Source: Chlorocebus sabaeus
Lineage: Eukaryota; Chordata; Mammalia; Primates; Cercopithecidae
Length of the DNA stretch: 64,000 bases
Assembly: GCF_047675955.1 (NCBI RefSeq)
Contig: NC_132925.1
Location: 72,545,622 to 72,609,621 of the forward strand
Direction of reading: 5' to 3'
A program made the position numbers and the translations under genes. The notes under the pieces are model-generated. The model saw only the letters and a program-made list of their open reading frames with translations. It was not told where the DNA came from and did not search any database. Below, in pieces: positions 44,951 to 57,057 of this stretch (the first letter of the stretch is position 1; each line of letters begins with the position of its first letter).

Positions 44951-45579
44951 GGATTAGGATTCATAGCTGTGGGAAGTGTTCCGGTCAGAAATCTGCAATC
45001 TAGGCTGCAGGTGAGATGAAGTGAGAGGGTGGTGTTTATATAAATGACATAATTACTCATGATTCACACATGAAATGTCACTAGCCCCCTCAGTCGAAAA
45101 GATATCCTAGTAGAATTAGGTTAATATCCCACTTATTAGTGGCGAAGCTTAGTGTCAAAAATCATATTTATTCCTCAGGGCAAAAATAAACCTGTTCTGA
45201 ATATAAGGACACTGGACATAGGCCAAATTTGCTAGTTCAGTCTGAGATATACCAGACCAACAGATTCATGAATATGTATTTCAGCCAAAGTTTGCTGGTA
45301 AGATGTAGTCAGAGAAGCATTCGTTTAGGTATATTTTTGTGCATTAGGTCAGCCACAACTTTACTTACCTGTCTGGTTTTTGAAGTCATGTTTATTTCTG
45401 TGATTTGGATAAACTGCTGTCCTTATTTGTAAACTCTTAAACTTTATTGCCATCCTCACATATGCTGCCATGACCTTGGGTCAGATCAATGCATAGTTAC
45501 TGCGACATCAGCCCACCACGTGATTCTGATACACGCTTTGACTGGAGAACTGCAGGGATAGGTAATGAACACAAGGGTG

Positions 45580-45800
45580 AAATTTAGATTCAGTCCACCT
45601 GGTTTAGATCCTCTTTCATAGGTTTGTTGTGACATTTAAATTAGGCAATAAATGTTAAGCCATTGAGCAGTATAAAAGGCAATGTATGTAAAGCATTTAG
45701 AACCAGCACTTACTAAGCACATAAAGTGTCTGTTACTATGACTATAATTACCATCTCACTGCACAGATGAGAAAACTGAAGATAAGAGAATGGATGGTTT
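45580..45800. repeat. MIR remnants, two overlapping pieces
   Basis: The first part (45,580-45,690) is sense-like ('ggcaatgtatgtaaagcatt'). The second (45,700-45,800) is antisense ('ctcactgcacagatgagaaa', 'actgaagataagagaatgg'). Back-to-back fossils. Confidence 0.5.
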
Positions 45801-46224
45801 GTGAAGTTCCAATGCCTGAAATAAGGTTAAACTTAGGGCCTGAGGCCTCAAAGTCCCCACAGTATTCTGAAAATGGAGCAGGCTATGTCAGCAAGGGTTG
45901 AGACTGGGGGCATGCCCCCAAATAGGATTGACTAAATTCAGCTATCAAGTGTTTTCTAAGTGATTTCATTCAGTGAAAACAACTGTTGATTTGGGCACCA
46001 GCCAAAAGATGTGTCTGTCTGAAAATGGTGGTTCTTGTCTAATTATTCTCCCCATCAGCCTACACTCAGTAAACCCTTTTCAAGAGCCACAGTCATCTGG
46101 GAGGCTGGAGAGCAGTCAAGGGTCCATGTGCTCAGCTCATACAAGCAATATAATTTTTAGAGGTGCCTTTATAACCTTTGACAATTAAAAAAAAACTTGA
46201 AAAGCCCCCAAAACAGGTAAATTT

Positions 46225-46335
46225 GGGAGTAATAAGGTCATCTGTCTTCTAAGACTGTCTTGAGGATTAAATACAACAATGTATGTTGCGTATTTCTGAA
46301 TTCAGTGGCTGCCAATGAGTAACTCATCAATAAGA
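46225..46335 (+). repeat. MIR SINE remnant
   Basis: 'tgtcttgaggattaaataca' and 'caatgtatgttgcgtatttc' fit the sense MIR core/tail. Confidence 0.45.
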
Positions 46336-46384
46336 GGCAGCTAGGAATAAAGGTATTCAAATTAGCCAGGGAAACCTACCATAG

Positions 46385-46802
46385 GGTAAGCACACCTGAC
46401 AGCAATAACTTCAGCACACCCTGAGAATGACCTTGTATGGCAGACGCACCTGAATGTGTGTTTCCAGCTAGAGAATCCTGGGCATGGCCAACACGGAGAG
46501 TTATTACTTGTCAGTGAACAACAGCTGAGCGACCCCTCAGGTGGAGCTCATTAAAGGGAAGTTAAGGGAAAATGCTATAGAAACTGCATGCCGTTTGTTA
46601 GTGGTTGCCATTTTCCTGCCTTTGCTGCCTAGCCTGCCACCTCTGGACTGTAGGGAAGGCAGTTCTCATGTCCAGCCCACTGCCACTCCCTGTATGGAGT
46701 CCCCAAATAAAGGCCCATGTCTCACTTGGTGGCTTTGGGTCTCCTTCAGCCTCGTGAACCTGGTACCTAACTTATTGAGGCTAATAGGGGTTCGGCACAA
46801 CA
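46385..46802 (+). mobile_element. Class I ERV solo LTR, related to the 29-34 kb provirus
   Basis: It shares blocks with the provirus LTRs: 'cacctgacagcaataactt', 'caccctgagaatgacc', 'ggcagacgcacctga', 'agaaactgcatgc', 'agtggtt' and 'gtccagcccactgcc', and ends 'ttcggcacaaca'. It has about 130 bp of extra U3 ('cagctagagaatcctgggca' through 'attaaagggaagttaaggga') that the provirus LTRs lack, and only one full copy of the U3 repeat plus a partial. AATAAA lies near 46,706. No internal sequence flanks it. Confidence 0.75.
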
Positions 46803-47204
46803 CCCTCCTTACCTAACTCTTGGAAAAGGTACACATACACTTGGCCTTTTAAAATTCCTTTAAGGAGGCACAATCATTTCCCATTTAAGATTGTAACCCA
46901 TCAAAGGCGCCAACCTTCACCTTTTGGCAAAAGTCAACTGCTGTTAATGAAGGTTCATGGAGGCATTAAAACTGCCAGGCTACTACTATTGATTAAATCC
47001 ATAGTTTAGTGGAATTAACTAAATAAAGCAAGCAGCCAAATAGGTTGTAAGCAGTTCAGCACCTTCTGTCTTTTTCAGTAACTAAAATCTGCATTTGATG
47101 TGGAATTTCCTTCAGTGTGGTTTCTGCCCTTCACACTTTGGTAATGAGTTTTCCCTGAGAGCCATTCTAGGCAAGCAAATGTCTGGTTTTAATAGATGGG
47201 GTCT

Positions 47205-47627
47205 CTCAGTCCTTTCTGCAGCTTACCAACTGTGTGCTATTCAGCAAGTTGCATAACTTTTCCAACTCCTAATTTTCTTGTCTGAAGGAATGAAGATGAT
47301 AAACGATGTCCATGTCATAGGTTTGTTAGGGTTAAAGAAACAATGGGCCAGGCACAGTGGCTCATGCCTATAATCCCAGCACTTTGGGAAGCCGAGGCAG
47401 GTGGATCACCTGAGGTCAGGAGTTCGAGACCAGCCTAGTCAACATGGTGAAACCCTGTCTCTATTAAAATACAAAAACTAGTCAGGCATGGTAGCAGGCA
47501 CCTGTAATCCCAGCTACTCAGGAGGCTGAGGCAAGAGAATTGCCTGAACCTGGGAGGCGGAGGTTGCAGTGAACTGAGATCACGCCATTGCACTCCAGCC
47601 TGGGTGACAAGAGTGAAACTTTGTCTC

Positions 47628-47661
<34 letters not shown>

Positions 47662-47735
47662 GAAACAATGAAAATAAGAGACTTTTCAGTGTCCAGCTCA
47701 TAGCAAACACTTAGTAAAAAGTGGCTATTGTTATT
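47205..47735 (+). repeat. MIR SINE split by an Alu
   Basis: The left part has 'accaactgtgtgctattcag' and 'ttttcttgtctgaaggaatg'; the right part after the Alu (47,671-47,735) has 'cagtgtccagctcatagcaa' and 'acacttagtaaaaagtggct', the MIR tail. Confidence 0.8.
47346..47658 (+). mobile_element. AluS SINE with 12-bp target duplication
   Basis: A full sense Alu from 'ggccaggcacagtggctcat' to an A15 tail followed by (GAAAA)n. It is flanked by a perfect direct repeat 'aaagaaacaatg' at 47,334-47,345 and 47,659-47,670, which is MIR-derived target sequence. Confidence 0.97.
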
Positions 47736-47779
47736 GTTTTAATTGGCAATGTTATTTTGCTACTGGTACTATTTCAAAT

Positions 47780-47900
47780 TTTTATACAGATGAAAAAAAT
47801 TGAGGTAAAATGGGGATAATAAGAGAATCTACCATTTAGGATTATTGTAAGGAATCATCTAGATGGACAAGGTGCTGAGTTCCTTAGATGCATAGATGCA
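47780..47900 (+). repeat. MIR SINE remnant
   Basis: 'gaggtaaaatggggataata', 'aggattattgtaaggaatc' and 'acaaggtgctgagttcctt'. Confidence 0.6.
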
Positions 47901-47904
47901 TAGA

Positions 47905-49565
47905 GGGTGATCATAAGCCATAGCTAATCCTGCATTTTCATTTTTACCCCTTTTTACTTTTGACCAGGAAGTGAGGACTGGGCCTGTTTCTAGGTTGAAA
48001 TACAATGATCAGATTAAACTATAGTCAGGACACTGGTTGATAGTAGTGACTGTTGGCTGAACCAGAACATAAAGTTTTTCAGGGCATGAAGTTACGTTTG
48101 TCTTCTAGTTTAGTTTGATGGATTGTCTTAAAGAGGCTGTTATTGTCACACTGAAAAAAAAATCAAAGTGTGCTAAGAAAGGGATATTTGGTGCAGGTTA
48201 GAGTACTAACAATGCCTCCCCCAAATAACCCCTATTGTGCAGTCTCTCCTTTATCAGTCCTAGCAGGAGCACCATACATTACCTCTTAATTGACTGTTAT
48301 GTCATCAGTAGGTATTGGGATGACAAATAAACTGGGGCAATCTCATGGATCCTAAGGAGTTGGTTTTCTTGCTTGTGTCAGCTCAAACAGAAGTGCTTAG
48401 GAGCAGAGCTGAATTTATGCCCTACCTTTTTAATCTCCCTCACTTTTTTTATGCAATAAACAGAGAGTCAGAGGAAGTTAGTTCCTGCTTCCTGATATAA
48501 TGGTGGTGGACTAAAATGTGGTTTGATTCTGAGATGCACTTACTGTTTGAGACTCTATTTGGAACTATATGCAGGGAGGAGAGAACTTTATCTGCCAGGG
48601 AATACATACCGGTATTTGATGGAGACAAGCAAAGAGTAAAGAGATGAGTAGCTGATGGCCATTCCCAGGCCATAAAGGGTGAAATGTCAGATTTCGAGAG
48701 TGATCTCCTGACATTGTCAGTCCAGCTCAATCCTCCGAGCAGGTAAGGGTGAAAAGTTATTCAAGGGTGGTGCTATATACCCTTTATGAATTATGCATCT
48801 TAAACAAACTTGCACAAACCTGAGCACTCTAGTGGAAGCCTTTTAGCTAGCAGCAGACCACTGAAGAGCTCAGCTATAGATGTCTGTGATGGTTTTTAAT
48901 GTTACATTTCATCCCTAGCTATCAGGCCAGAGACTCTCCAGCGCTGGGTCTGACTCATTTGTCAGTTGCGATCCACTCCTCTTTCCACAGGGATGGCCGT
49001 GTTACAGCTTTTTTCATCTTGGGGCTTTCAAAAGCCACACTCGTTGAAATGAGAATTTCAAGGGTCACTGATTTCTTGTTTTAGGGGCTTTGAGCTAGGT
49101 TTTGCAATGCCCTATGGATTCCTGAATGCCAGTGATGCCCTAAGGCACAGATCCTAAAGATAGAAGAGAAAGGAAGGAAAGACCAACATGGTTTGAGGAG
49201 AGGACAATGGTGGAGAGAAACAGCAAAAAGGAAGAAGTGTATTTGGAAAACAGTAAACGCCACTCTTAGATACACAAGGTGTTAATGTCATGAGCTGCTC
49301 ACCTCAATGCAAGACTTTGGGTTTAGTGATAGAGCAACTAGATCTGTCACTAAATTCTGCAGAACCTTGTCATGAAAACCACATAGAAGTAGGAATCAAG
49401 ATATGTGTACCAGGAACATGATCAGCTACTGGGTAGTCAAGACTCGGTCACTGAAATAATTTGGATTGGATGGAGTTGAAGTGAAGTGATATAATTTATT
49501 TAACCCTACACTTACTAACAGCTAAGTGGGGACAATTCTACTACTTACTCCAACATCTGAGTAAG
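47905..49565. other. No gene seen; unassigned DNA
   Basis: Over 1.6 kb with no recognised repeat or exon. Frames have no domain. Confidence 0.4.
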
Positions 49566-49569
49566 TAGT

Positions 49570-49790
49570 ATGTGGTAGGTGTTTTCAGTGTGTGCGTGTA
49601 TTGTCACATGTAACCCTCTGAGCCACTCTATGAAGTAGCACCATAGTATTTCCATTTTTTAAGTGAGGAAACTGAGAGGCTCAGAAGAAGCTAAGCAATT
49701 TTTTTTAATGGTCACCTAACCAGGAAATAATACAACCATGATTTGAACCCAAACAAATGATTAATGCTGCCAGTCCTTCTTTTGCTAAAA
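49570..49790 (-). repeat. MIR SINE
   Basis: 'ttttaagtgaggaaactgag' then 'aggctcagaagaagctaagc' and 'gatttgaacccaaacaaatg'. Confidence 0.8.
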
Positions 49791-49949
49791 ACTATGTCAT
49801 ATTATCTAGTACAAGTCCTGTAATTTGTCAAAGAGTAACCATAGTCTATCCTTTGTCCAAATTACAAGGTTACTTCTGGGTTATCCAAGTGCTGTCAGAA
49901 TGAAGAACATCATTATTATTTGCTAAGACGAACCTATCATCATAATTAA

Positions 49950-50190
49950 AGAGAGTAGGCTTCAGGGGATGGATAGCTGGTCATGGATTTAAGTTTTAGT
50001 TCTGCTACTTCTTGTTGTGTGACCTTGGACAAATTACTTAACTTGTTTGAGCATCAGTTGTCCCATTTGTAAACTGGGGGTAATAACTGTCCTTAACTCA
50101 TAGGGGTTTTTTGAGGCTTCAGTGAGATGTCGGTGAAATGTTAAGCATAGTGCCTTGGAGGTGATAAGTATTCAGGAAGGAGTAACTTCT
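49950..50190 (+). repeat. MIR SINE, nearly full length
   Basis: 'ttgttgtgtgaccttggaca', 'aattacttaacttgtttgag', 'tcccatttgtaaactggggg' and 'catagtgccttggaggtgat' give the complete sense order. One of the best-preserved MIRs in the window. Confidence 0.88.
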
Positions 50191-50194
50191 GTTA

Positions 50195-50750
50195 GTGTTA
50201 TTTTCCCATCCCTGTAAGTTAGTTTTCTCCTGGTACTGGGTAGGCACTGGCTTAAAACCCAGTAGCTAGAGGTTCCCCCACCTGTCCCGGGCAGAGCCAC
50301 AGTCACTCAGATGACATATCTGGTACAGTGAAGACAACCTGCAGAGTGTATGAGTTCTCCTAGACCATCTTGATGGCTAGACTGACAGGAGCCATGATTG
50401 CTCAGCTTCTCATCATCACGAGGGCCAAGTCTCAACTTCATTCGAGTCACCCAGTCAATGAGTTGTAGGACTAGCTTTCTTTTCGAAGTAAAACTGATTG
50501 CTTCTTTCCTTGCTGGAAGAAATTTGGTGCCTCCTCCCATGCACAATGTTTAAGGACTGTCGCTTATAGCTATGCTTTATTAGAAAAATAAATAAACACC
50601 TTGCCTTGGCCCTAGTTTTTCCCCCTTATAATGCTTTAATATCTTATTTATAGTTTAAAAGAGGGTATTGAAGTTTTCAGCCTCTATGACCTAATGAAGT
50701 AATATATTCCTTGTAGAGAGTCACCCCAAATACAGTGCAATGCTGACTCA
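50195..50750. other. No gene seen; unassigned DNA
   Basis: No repeat or exon recognised. A 79-codon minus frame at 50,307 has no domain. Confidence 0.4.
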
Positions 50751-50754
50751 TTTA

Positions 50755-50850
50755 ACAAACTGTATAGTGAGCACATGCTCTATACAAATATTTGGCATGT
50801 TGAGTGTGACATAGGCCCTGGACTCGAGGCATTTCTGATCTTGTTGAAGA
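50755..50850 (-). repeat. Ancient LINE/SINE remnant (L2/MIR-type)
   Basis: 'tatagtgagcacatgctcta' and 'gacataggccctggactcga' follow the same ancient repeat as 36,716 and 54,290. Confidence 0.4.
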
Positions 50851-50929
50851 GGCAGATTGGATCAAGATACTTGGCCTGATGTTTTTCATTTAGGTGTCCC
50901 TGTCTTAACTCTTTCCTAGGCTCCAACTT

Positions 50930-51260
50930 CCAAGCAGCTACCGGAATGAGCTTTTTAGGATCATGCTACTCCTGGATGAATCCATTCAGTGTCTTCTTCC
51001 TGACAGCTACAAAAAGAGAAAATGTCTAATTTCATGGTATGTCACATGAAATCCTGCACCACAGGCCCCACCTCCTCCTTTACCAGCCTTAATCCTTGTC
51101 CCATCCTCTCCTGAAAATTTCATGGTCAGTGTGAGCAGGGTACAGTTCCCCAACAAGACAGGATAGATCTGTCATATCCACCATGCTTGCCTGGTAGGGA
51201 TGCCGTGGGCTCCATACCTATCATGTGCCTGACTGTCCCGAATCATTGTCCATGTCCACC
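50930..51260. repeat. Ancient L2-like LINE remnant
   Basis: 'aatgagctttttaggatcat', 'atgctactcctggatgaatc' and 'ggccccacctcctcctttac' parallel the family seen at 2,940-3,350. Confidence 0.4.
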
Positions 51261-51789
51261 ACCTGGTTACCTTCCCATGAACCCTCCATGCTACAAATCC
51301 TGGCCCTTAGGGACACTATCTCCTTTGAACCCTCATTGGGCTGTAAAGTCCTCTCTCACTTAATAATCATTTTTTATTCCATCTCTGCATATGCCTTGTC
51401 AACTGCATCTGGTGCTAGGTGTACAATAAAAGCCAAATTAGCAAATACAATAAAACACAAAACTCATGGTCTAACACCACAAATTAATGCTTCTGGTGCT
51501 CTCACAGTGATGCTAACGATAACAGAATCTAATATGCTTTTAGGACTCCAAGTGTGCTGATGGTTAAGTGATTCAGACAAGACTGGGCAGTCAAAATGGC
51601 AGAGTTGGGACCTAGGATTCAAGAGTCTATGCTTTGAGCTATATGAAGTCTGCAGAGTTTTTGGTCTTCACCATCTGACCTTGATTTTGGAGAATTAGGA
51701 TGTGATGAAGCCAAAATCCGCTGACTAGAGTGAAGGAAAGCATTTATCTGAGAATTTAGGCATCTGGTATATCAGTGACATTTTCAAGT

Positions 51790-51965
51790 CCTCGTCACTG
51801 TGAAGTACAAAGCAGTGAAAGTGCACTAATCTTGGTGTTATTATAGAATGCCTGACTTCAAATTTTCCCTTTTCTTCTATCCATGTGTTTGCTTTTGCAC
51901 ACATTTTGCGTGTGTATGTTTTAGCTTCTCTGGCCCTCAGTTTCCTATTCTGCAAAATGTGGGGA
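51790..51965 (+). repeat. MIR SINE remnant
   Basis: 'ctggccctcagtttcctatt' and 'ctgcaaaatgtggggaattg' are the sense MIR core; the upstream part is diverged. Confidence 0.6.
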
Positions 51966-52937
51966 ATTGGACCAAACTACTTTTATCTTACGTTCCTTTC
52001 AGTTTGACAGCTTCTTTGTGAATGTATTGTATGAATGTATATGTGCCTATACAAATGTTTCCATTCACTGTGAGCACATTCTCTATTCCAAACCTATTCC
52101 GGCTGCTAGGGAAGGTATGACAATGTGGGCACACTCATTCATGACACGTATGTGAAACTTACACTTATATTTACTGACATCCTATGATTTAAACCTGCCC
52201 GAAAGCTGAGTTTAGGAGGTTAAGAGAGAATTAACATTTCCGCTCAGCTAGCCAAATACATATTTAATTGCTAATGTACACTCTAACAAAAATGTCTGAA
52301 TTGGGCGATTTTTGAAAGTAAAAAGAACAAAGGACTTCAGTTTGACCCTTGGAAGTCCCTCTTAATCATTCGTTTGATCAGAATTTTCCCAGAGGGACTC
52401 TGTCAACTTCCCAGAATGTCTTCCTTGACTCATATCTGCCTCCGTGCTGATGGAGTGCAGCAGCCTGTCAGATACTCGGCTTTGGAGAGCATGTTTAAAT
52501 TATTTAATTATTAATTATTGCTGTGCCAGCCTACCCATCCCCAACTCGCTGCATTTTCCTTCTCAGGCCTGTAACTTTCTCTCCTTTTTGTTCTTTGGGG
52601 GAAAGTACATTAAGATGGAGAAAGAGGAGCTGAAGCAGAGCTCAGAACCTGCTTACAAATTAAATAACTTCCAGTTGTTTGTGGGCCATCCTGCATTTCA
52701 GTTAGCAGAGGAAGGATAAAATTGTTAAGAAATTCTGCCTTTCTATCTTGAAGAATGGTAGTGGACTCAAGTATATACCTCCCACCCCAGATTATATTAT
52801 CTCTGCAGGATGCAGGATGTTGTAATTTTGAATTTTTTTTCCAGAAACAAGGGCACGTGTTTTGTATTTTTATTATACAACCTCTGAATAGGAAAAAAAG
52901 TTACTCCAATGTAAGATGATAATATCTTGACTACCTT
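51966..52937. other. Mostly unique DNA, no gene seen
   Basis: Repeat-poor DNA without an exon. The part 52,230-52,600 is listed as a candidate regulatory island. Confidence 0.4.
52230..52600. promoter_or_regulatory. Candidate conserved non-coding element
   Basis: Repeat-free DNA with a SOX-like 'aacaaagg' (52,327-52,334), a nuclear-receptor-like 'ttgaccctt' shortly after, and a tandem homeodomain-like 'taattattaattatt' at about 52,505-52,519. The inference is from motifs only. Confidence 0.25.
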
Positions 52938-52946
52938 ATCTATCAG

Positions 52947-52947
<1 letters not shown>

Positions 52948-52987
<40 letters not shown>

Positions 52988-53265
52988 CAGAGTCTCGCTC
53001 TGTCGCCCTGGCTGGAGTGTGGTGGTGCCATCTCGGCTCACTGCAACCTCCGCCTCCCGGGTTCACGCCATTCTCCTGCCTCAGTCTCTCGAGCAGCTGG
53101 GACTACTGGCGCCCGCCACCATGCCCGGCTACTTTTTTGTATTTTTAGTAAAGACATGGTCTCACCATGTTGGCCAGGATGGTCTCCATCTCCTGACCTT
53201 GTGGTCTGCCCACCTCTGCCTCCCAAAGTGCTGGGATTACAGGCCTGAGTCACTGTGCCCGGCCT
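52948..53265 (-). mobile_element. AluS/Y SINE with target duplication
   Basis: Antisense Alu after a T run of about 34, 'agacagagtctcgctctgtc' to 'cactgtgcccggcc' at 53,264. Target duplication 'tctatcaga' is at 52,939-52,947 and 53,266-53,274. Frames on both strands here are Alu-derived. Confidence 0.95.
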
Positions 53266-53279
53266 TCTATCAGATTCTT

Positions 53280-54285
53280 AACCTTACATTTGTGTTAATG
53301 TTGTAATTATCTGCCTTTATGTTCATGTATGCATTTTTGCAGCATGGAGAATGTTCTACTAAAGTACAAAGCTGAAGGAATATGGTGGTTTACGGTCATA
53401 GGGAACATCTGAGGCATCTGATAGACCATGATGTGATTGTGTGGTTCTTTGAAAGTTTCAGCAAAATGCAAATCAGTAAATCACAGGTTATTTTAGTGTG
53501 GAGTGAAACTTCCTGTTTTCTGACTCTTTAATCCATTTTGATAAGGAATAAGAAATGGAAACATGTTAAAAATGTCTCTGACCAGTTGTAAAATTAAACG
53601 AAAACCTAGGAATTGAATTCATTTCTCCTAGTCAAAAAACAACTCCTTTTGGAAAAGAAAAAATTCTGTTCCACAATGTTACATTTACCAATAGTTTTTC
53701 CCCACCATATTCATCCAAGTGACAAGTAAACTTTTGGACCACTGATGAGGGAAAACATAAAGTAGAACACAGTGTGATGATTGTTTAATGTGAACCGTCG
53801 GTCATGGTACACTCTTCTCGCCATGCCATTTCCTCATCACTGCTCGTAATTCCTCCTGAACAGCAGCTTCTCTTGCTGAAATTATCTGGAAAGGTGCTCA
53901 CCTACTCCAGTTTTCATTTGTAGATTTGAGCGCTTTCTTTTTAAAAATTGTAATAATCATGAAACTTTGTGTAATATAATTTCATCTTTCTGGTTTTCAG
54001 TTGGAAATGTGCTAGTGTTCTATGAAGTTAAGAGTGTTGGGTTGAACGTCTTTTTAAAAATTCTCATTCTGTATTATCAGTGATTTTAAACTTATAGATT
54101 ATCTCAATCTTGGAATTTTCATTTGGAAGTCTCGTTTCACTGATATTCTGTGTATATGTCTCAAACTCATTTTTAGAATTTAAAACCATGAGATGGAACT
54201 ATCATTTAATAAGTGTAAAGCTCAAATAAATCACTAAGTATTTGTTGTCAGTTATGGCCCCTCCCTGCCAGCCTCTTACAATGTG
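53280..54285. other. Unique AT-rich DNA, no gene seen
   Basis: One kilobase with no recognised repeat or exon. Confidence 0.4.
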
Positions 54286-54289
54286 GTTA

Positions 54290-54430
54290 GTGTAGATTGT
54301 TCCTTTATCCATCCAACTGTCCTTCCAGCAAATTATTATTGAAAGAATGACTATTCAATGCAGGAAATATACTAGATCCTAAGAATACAACTTTAAAGAA
54401 TTGTCCCTGCCTTCTAGGAGTTTAGAGATG
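54290..54430 (-). repeat. Ancient LINE/SINE remnant (L2/MIR-type)
   Basis: 'tatccatccaactgtccttc', 'ctagatcctaagaatacaac' and 'gtccctgccttctaggagtt' follow the ancient repeat seen at 36,716 and 39,600. Confidence 0.5.
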
Positions 54431-55652
54431 AGACATTGTCACTACCAACCAAAGGTGACATCTCTTATGTGACAAGTGACTTATGACAAGAGTAAACACT
54501 TCAGGAATTTATCTAAGGGAATAATCACTTTGGGCTGAGGTCATCCATGAAGGTTTCTTTGAGTTGAAATTGAAGGATGCTTAGGATTTGGATAAACAGG
54601 AGGAGAAGAAGGGCAAAGAGGTCAGACAACATGGTGTCTAGAAAGCAATGATGGGCTGCATCACAGAGCATGGTGCAGGGAAGTGGATAAAAGAATTGGA
54701 AGAACTACTGTCTGCTTGTGGAGGGCTGTGAAGAGTAGTAGAATGGGGAATCAGACTTTAAACTCAGCCAAACAAATGTGGAACTCCTTAAAGTTAAATT
54801 ATATGAGGCAGTCTGTCAATATTAATGAAATAGAATGAGCACTGCAGCTCAACTTTTGTCCTATATGTTAAAACATGCACATTAGGGAATGCAAAATGGT
54901 TATTTCACTCGTCTAAACCAAAATTTGGAATTTCAACCAAGTGCATCAACTGGCTTTATCACACAAACACAAAAATCAAGTGCACCTAAGGAAGAACAAT
55001 GACAGAGACAGACGGAATTCCAACTTGAAGATATATGTTTAAAAGATATATGTTAAAATCTGCACTGAAGTCTTTCTAAGGTTCACATCTTTGATGTGTT
55101 GAATTCTAAACAGTTTAAGTGATTTAACTTTTTGAACTAATTTGGCTCAATATCTAATATTCAATTAATTCAGTCTCACAGTTAAAATATTAGTGTATGT
55201 CAACACAGACTATAGAAGTTCACTAAAACTCTATTTTTTCTTTCTGGGGCTTATTTCTTTTAATTAATTGAGACAACAAGTTTTATGTATCTTTCCCTTC
55301 ACAAATAAGTAATGATGGTAAAAATAAACACACTTAGAGCTGCCAACTCCAAATTACTAACATGAATTTTCAACTGTTCCTAATTTCAATCAGAAAAACA
55401 ACCTTAATTTGGTTTTATTCAGTCTAAATTAGTGTGCATGTTCCCTTGTTCCGCATCACTATTTGGGGTTTTTCTCCCTATTTTTTTCTTCTTGTTTTGG
55501 AGGGAATGGCAAGACAGATGCACTATTATCCCACAGCTAATGAAGCAGACTTGATTAAGGGATCTGTCTGTCTATGGAAACATAAAAAGTATACAGATCT
55601 CACGAATCCCATGTCAAAAACAAGTTCTCGGTGTCTCCCCTCAGTGGGTTGT
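54431..55652. other. No gene seen; small direct duplication at 55,028
   Basis: No exon or repeat family. 'agatatatgtt' occurs twice in a row near 55,028-55,057. Confidence 0.4.
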
Positions 55653-55877
55653 CAGGGATTGGCAAACAATGTAGTCCATGGGCCAAATCCAAACCACTGA
55701 TTATTTTTGCAAATAAAATAGGCTGTGCAAACACAGCCACACTCACTGCTTGATGTACTGTACACAACTGCTTTCATGCTACTGTGGCAGAATTGAGTAG
55801 TTGTGGCAGAGACTGCATGGCTGTAAAGATGAAAATATTCATCATCTGGCTCTATACAGAAAAAAATTCTGATCCTG
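55653..55877 (-). mobile_element. hAT-Charlie non-autonomous element
   Basis: From 'cagggattggcaaacaatgt' and 'agtccatgggccaaatcc' to 'acagaaaaaaattctgatcctg'; the interior has 'ttgagtagttgtggcagaga'. Same family as 5,865 and 24,225. No clear 8-bp duplication was seen. Confidence 0.75.
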
Positions 55878-55879
55878 GA

Positions 55880-56333
55880 TTAATTGATAACATATCATTA
55901 GTGTTGTCACTACTACTAAATATATTTTTTACTTAATGCTTCAGATTTCCAAAGCACTTTCAGGAAAAAAATGCATTTGAAACATCTCCTGTGACAGTTT
56001 ATAGTTAACAGGCATTGACTAGTTGGTGACTGGTGACTTTTTGGGCAGTTAGTGCAGGGGTAAAAGAATTTACCAAGACAGTTGTAGGTAAAGAAAGGCA
56101 GATTTATCAGAGAAAGTATGAAAATATGTTGCAAGGGAACAACGGGCAGAATCACCAAAGGAGAATCTGACTGCAAGGAAACAAAGGCTTCCTGGAGATT
56201 TTTGAGGATGGTTCTGGGCTGATTGATAACACTAAGGCAGGAGGGAGCTAACTTGTATTCTCTGTCAGCTGAGGAGTTTGGTGACAAATTGAAGTGTTTG
56301 ATGATAAGCAGGAAGTTTGTGAGTTACGTACAT
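55880..56333. other. No gene seen; unassigned DNA
   Basis: A 123-codon minus frame at 55,916-56,287 has no domain. No family recognised. Confidence 0.4.
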
Positions 56334-56651
56334 CTGTGGTCCCTAACCTTTTTTAGCACAAGGGACTAGTTTTGTGGAAGAAAATTTTTCCATGGATGGA
56401 GAAGTGGGGGTGGAGGTTGGGCATTGGGAGAGCATAATTTCAAGATAAAACTTCCACCTCAGATCATCACATGCACAGTTCACAACAGGGTTTGCGCTCC
56501 TATGAGAATCTCATGCTGCCTCTGATCTGACAGGAAGGGTAGCTCAGGCCGTAATGCTCTCTTGCCTGCTGTTCATCTCCTGCTGTGTGGCCAGGTTCCT
56601 AACAGGCCAGGGACTGGTACTGGTCTGTGGCCTGGGGGTTGGGAACCCCTA
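56334..56651 (+). mobile_element. MER1-type hAT-Charlie element
   Basis: The start 'ctgtggtccctaaccttttt' and the end 'gggggttgggaacccct' form the family's inverted ends. The interior has 'gggtttgcgctcctatgaga' and 'ctgctgtgtggccaggttcc'. Probable decayed 8-bp target duplication: 56,326-56,333 (acgtacat) and 56,652-56,659 (atgtactc). Non-autonomous, no transposase. Confidence 0.8.
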
Positions 56652-57000
56652 ATGTACTCTCTTTGCTTGGAAGGGCTGTATGTTCTGGGCCACAAAGAAA
56701 GGCAGACCTATAGCTTATCTGCTTTCTATAGTTGCTTTCCCTTGGTCCCGCCAGCCTGACTCCTTTTCCCTAATTAGGACTCCACATAAATCTTCTAATA
56801 TCCATTAGTAAATGAAGAAATTGCATTGGACCCTTCGTGCCTGAGTCAATGAGAAAATTCAGGAGTGAAAGGTCTTTCTTCTTAGCATTGATCAGTGCCA
56901 GTCATCGGAGTATGGAAAAAACCATGGATTTGGTGTTCTCCTCTCAAAAGACTAAGATCAGAACTACCCAGTGACCAAACTGAGGCATGAGATCAAGTTT

Positions 57001-57026
57001 TTGTTTTGTTTTGTTTTGTTTTGTTT
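57001..57026. repeat. (TTTTG)n simple repeat
   Basis: Five units of ttgtt/ttttg just upstream of an Alu. Confidence 0.9.
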
Positions 57027-57057
57027 GTGCTGTGCCTTTGAAAATCAGAAGGCCAAG

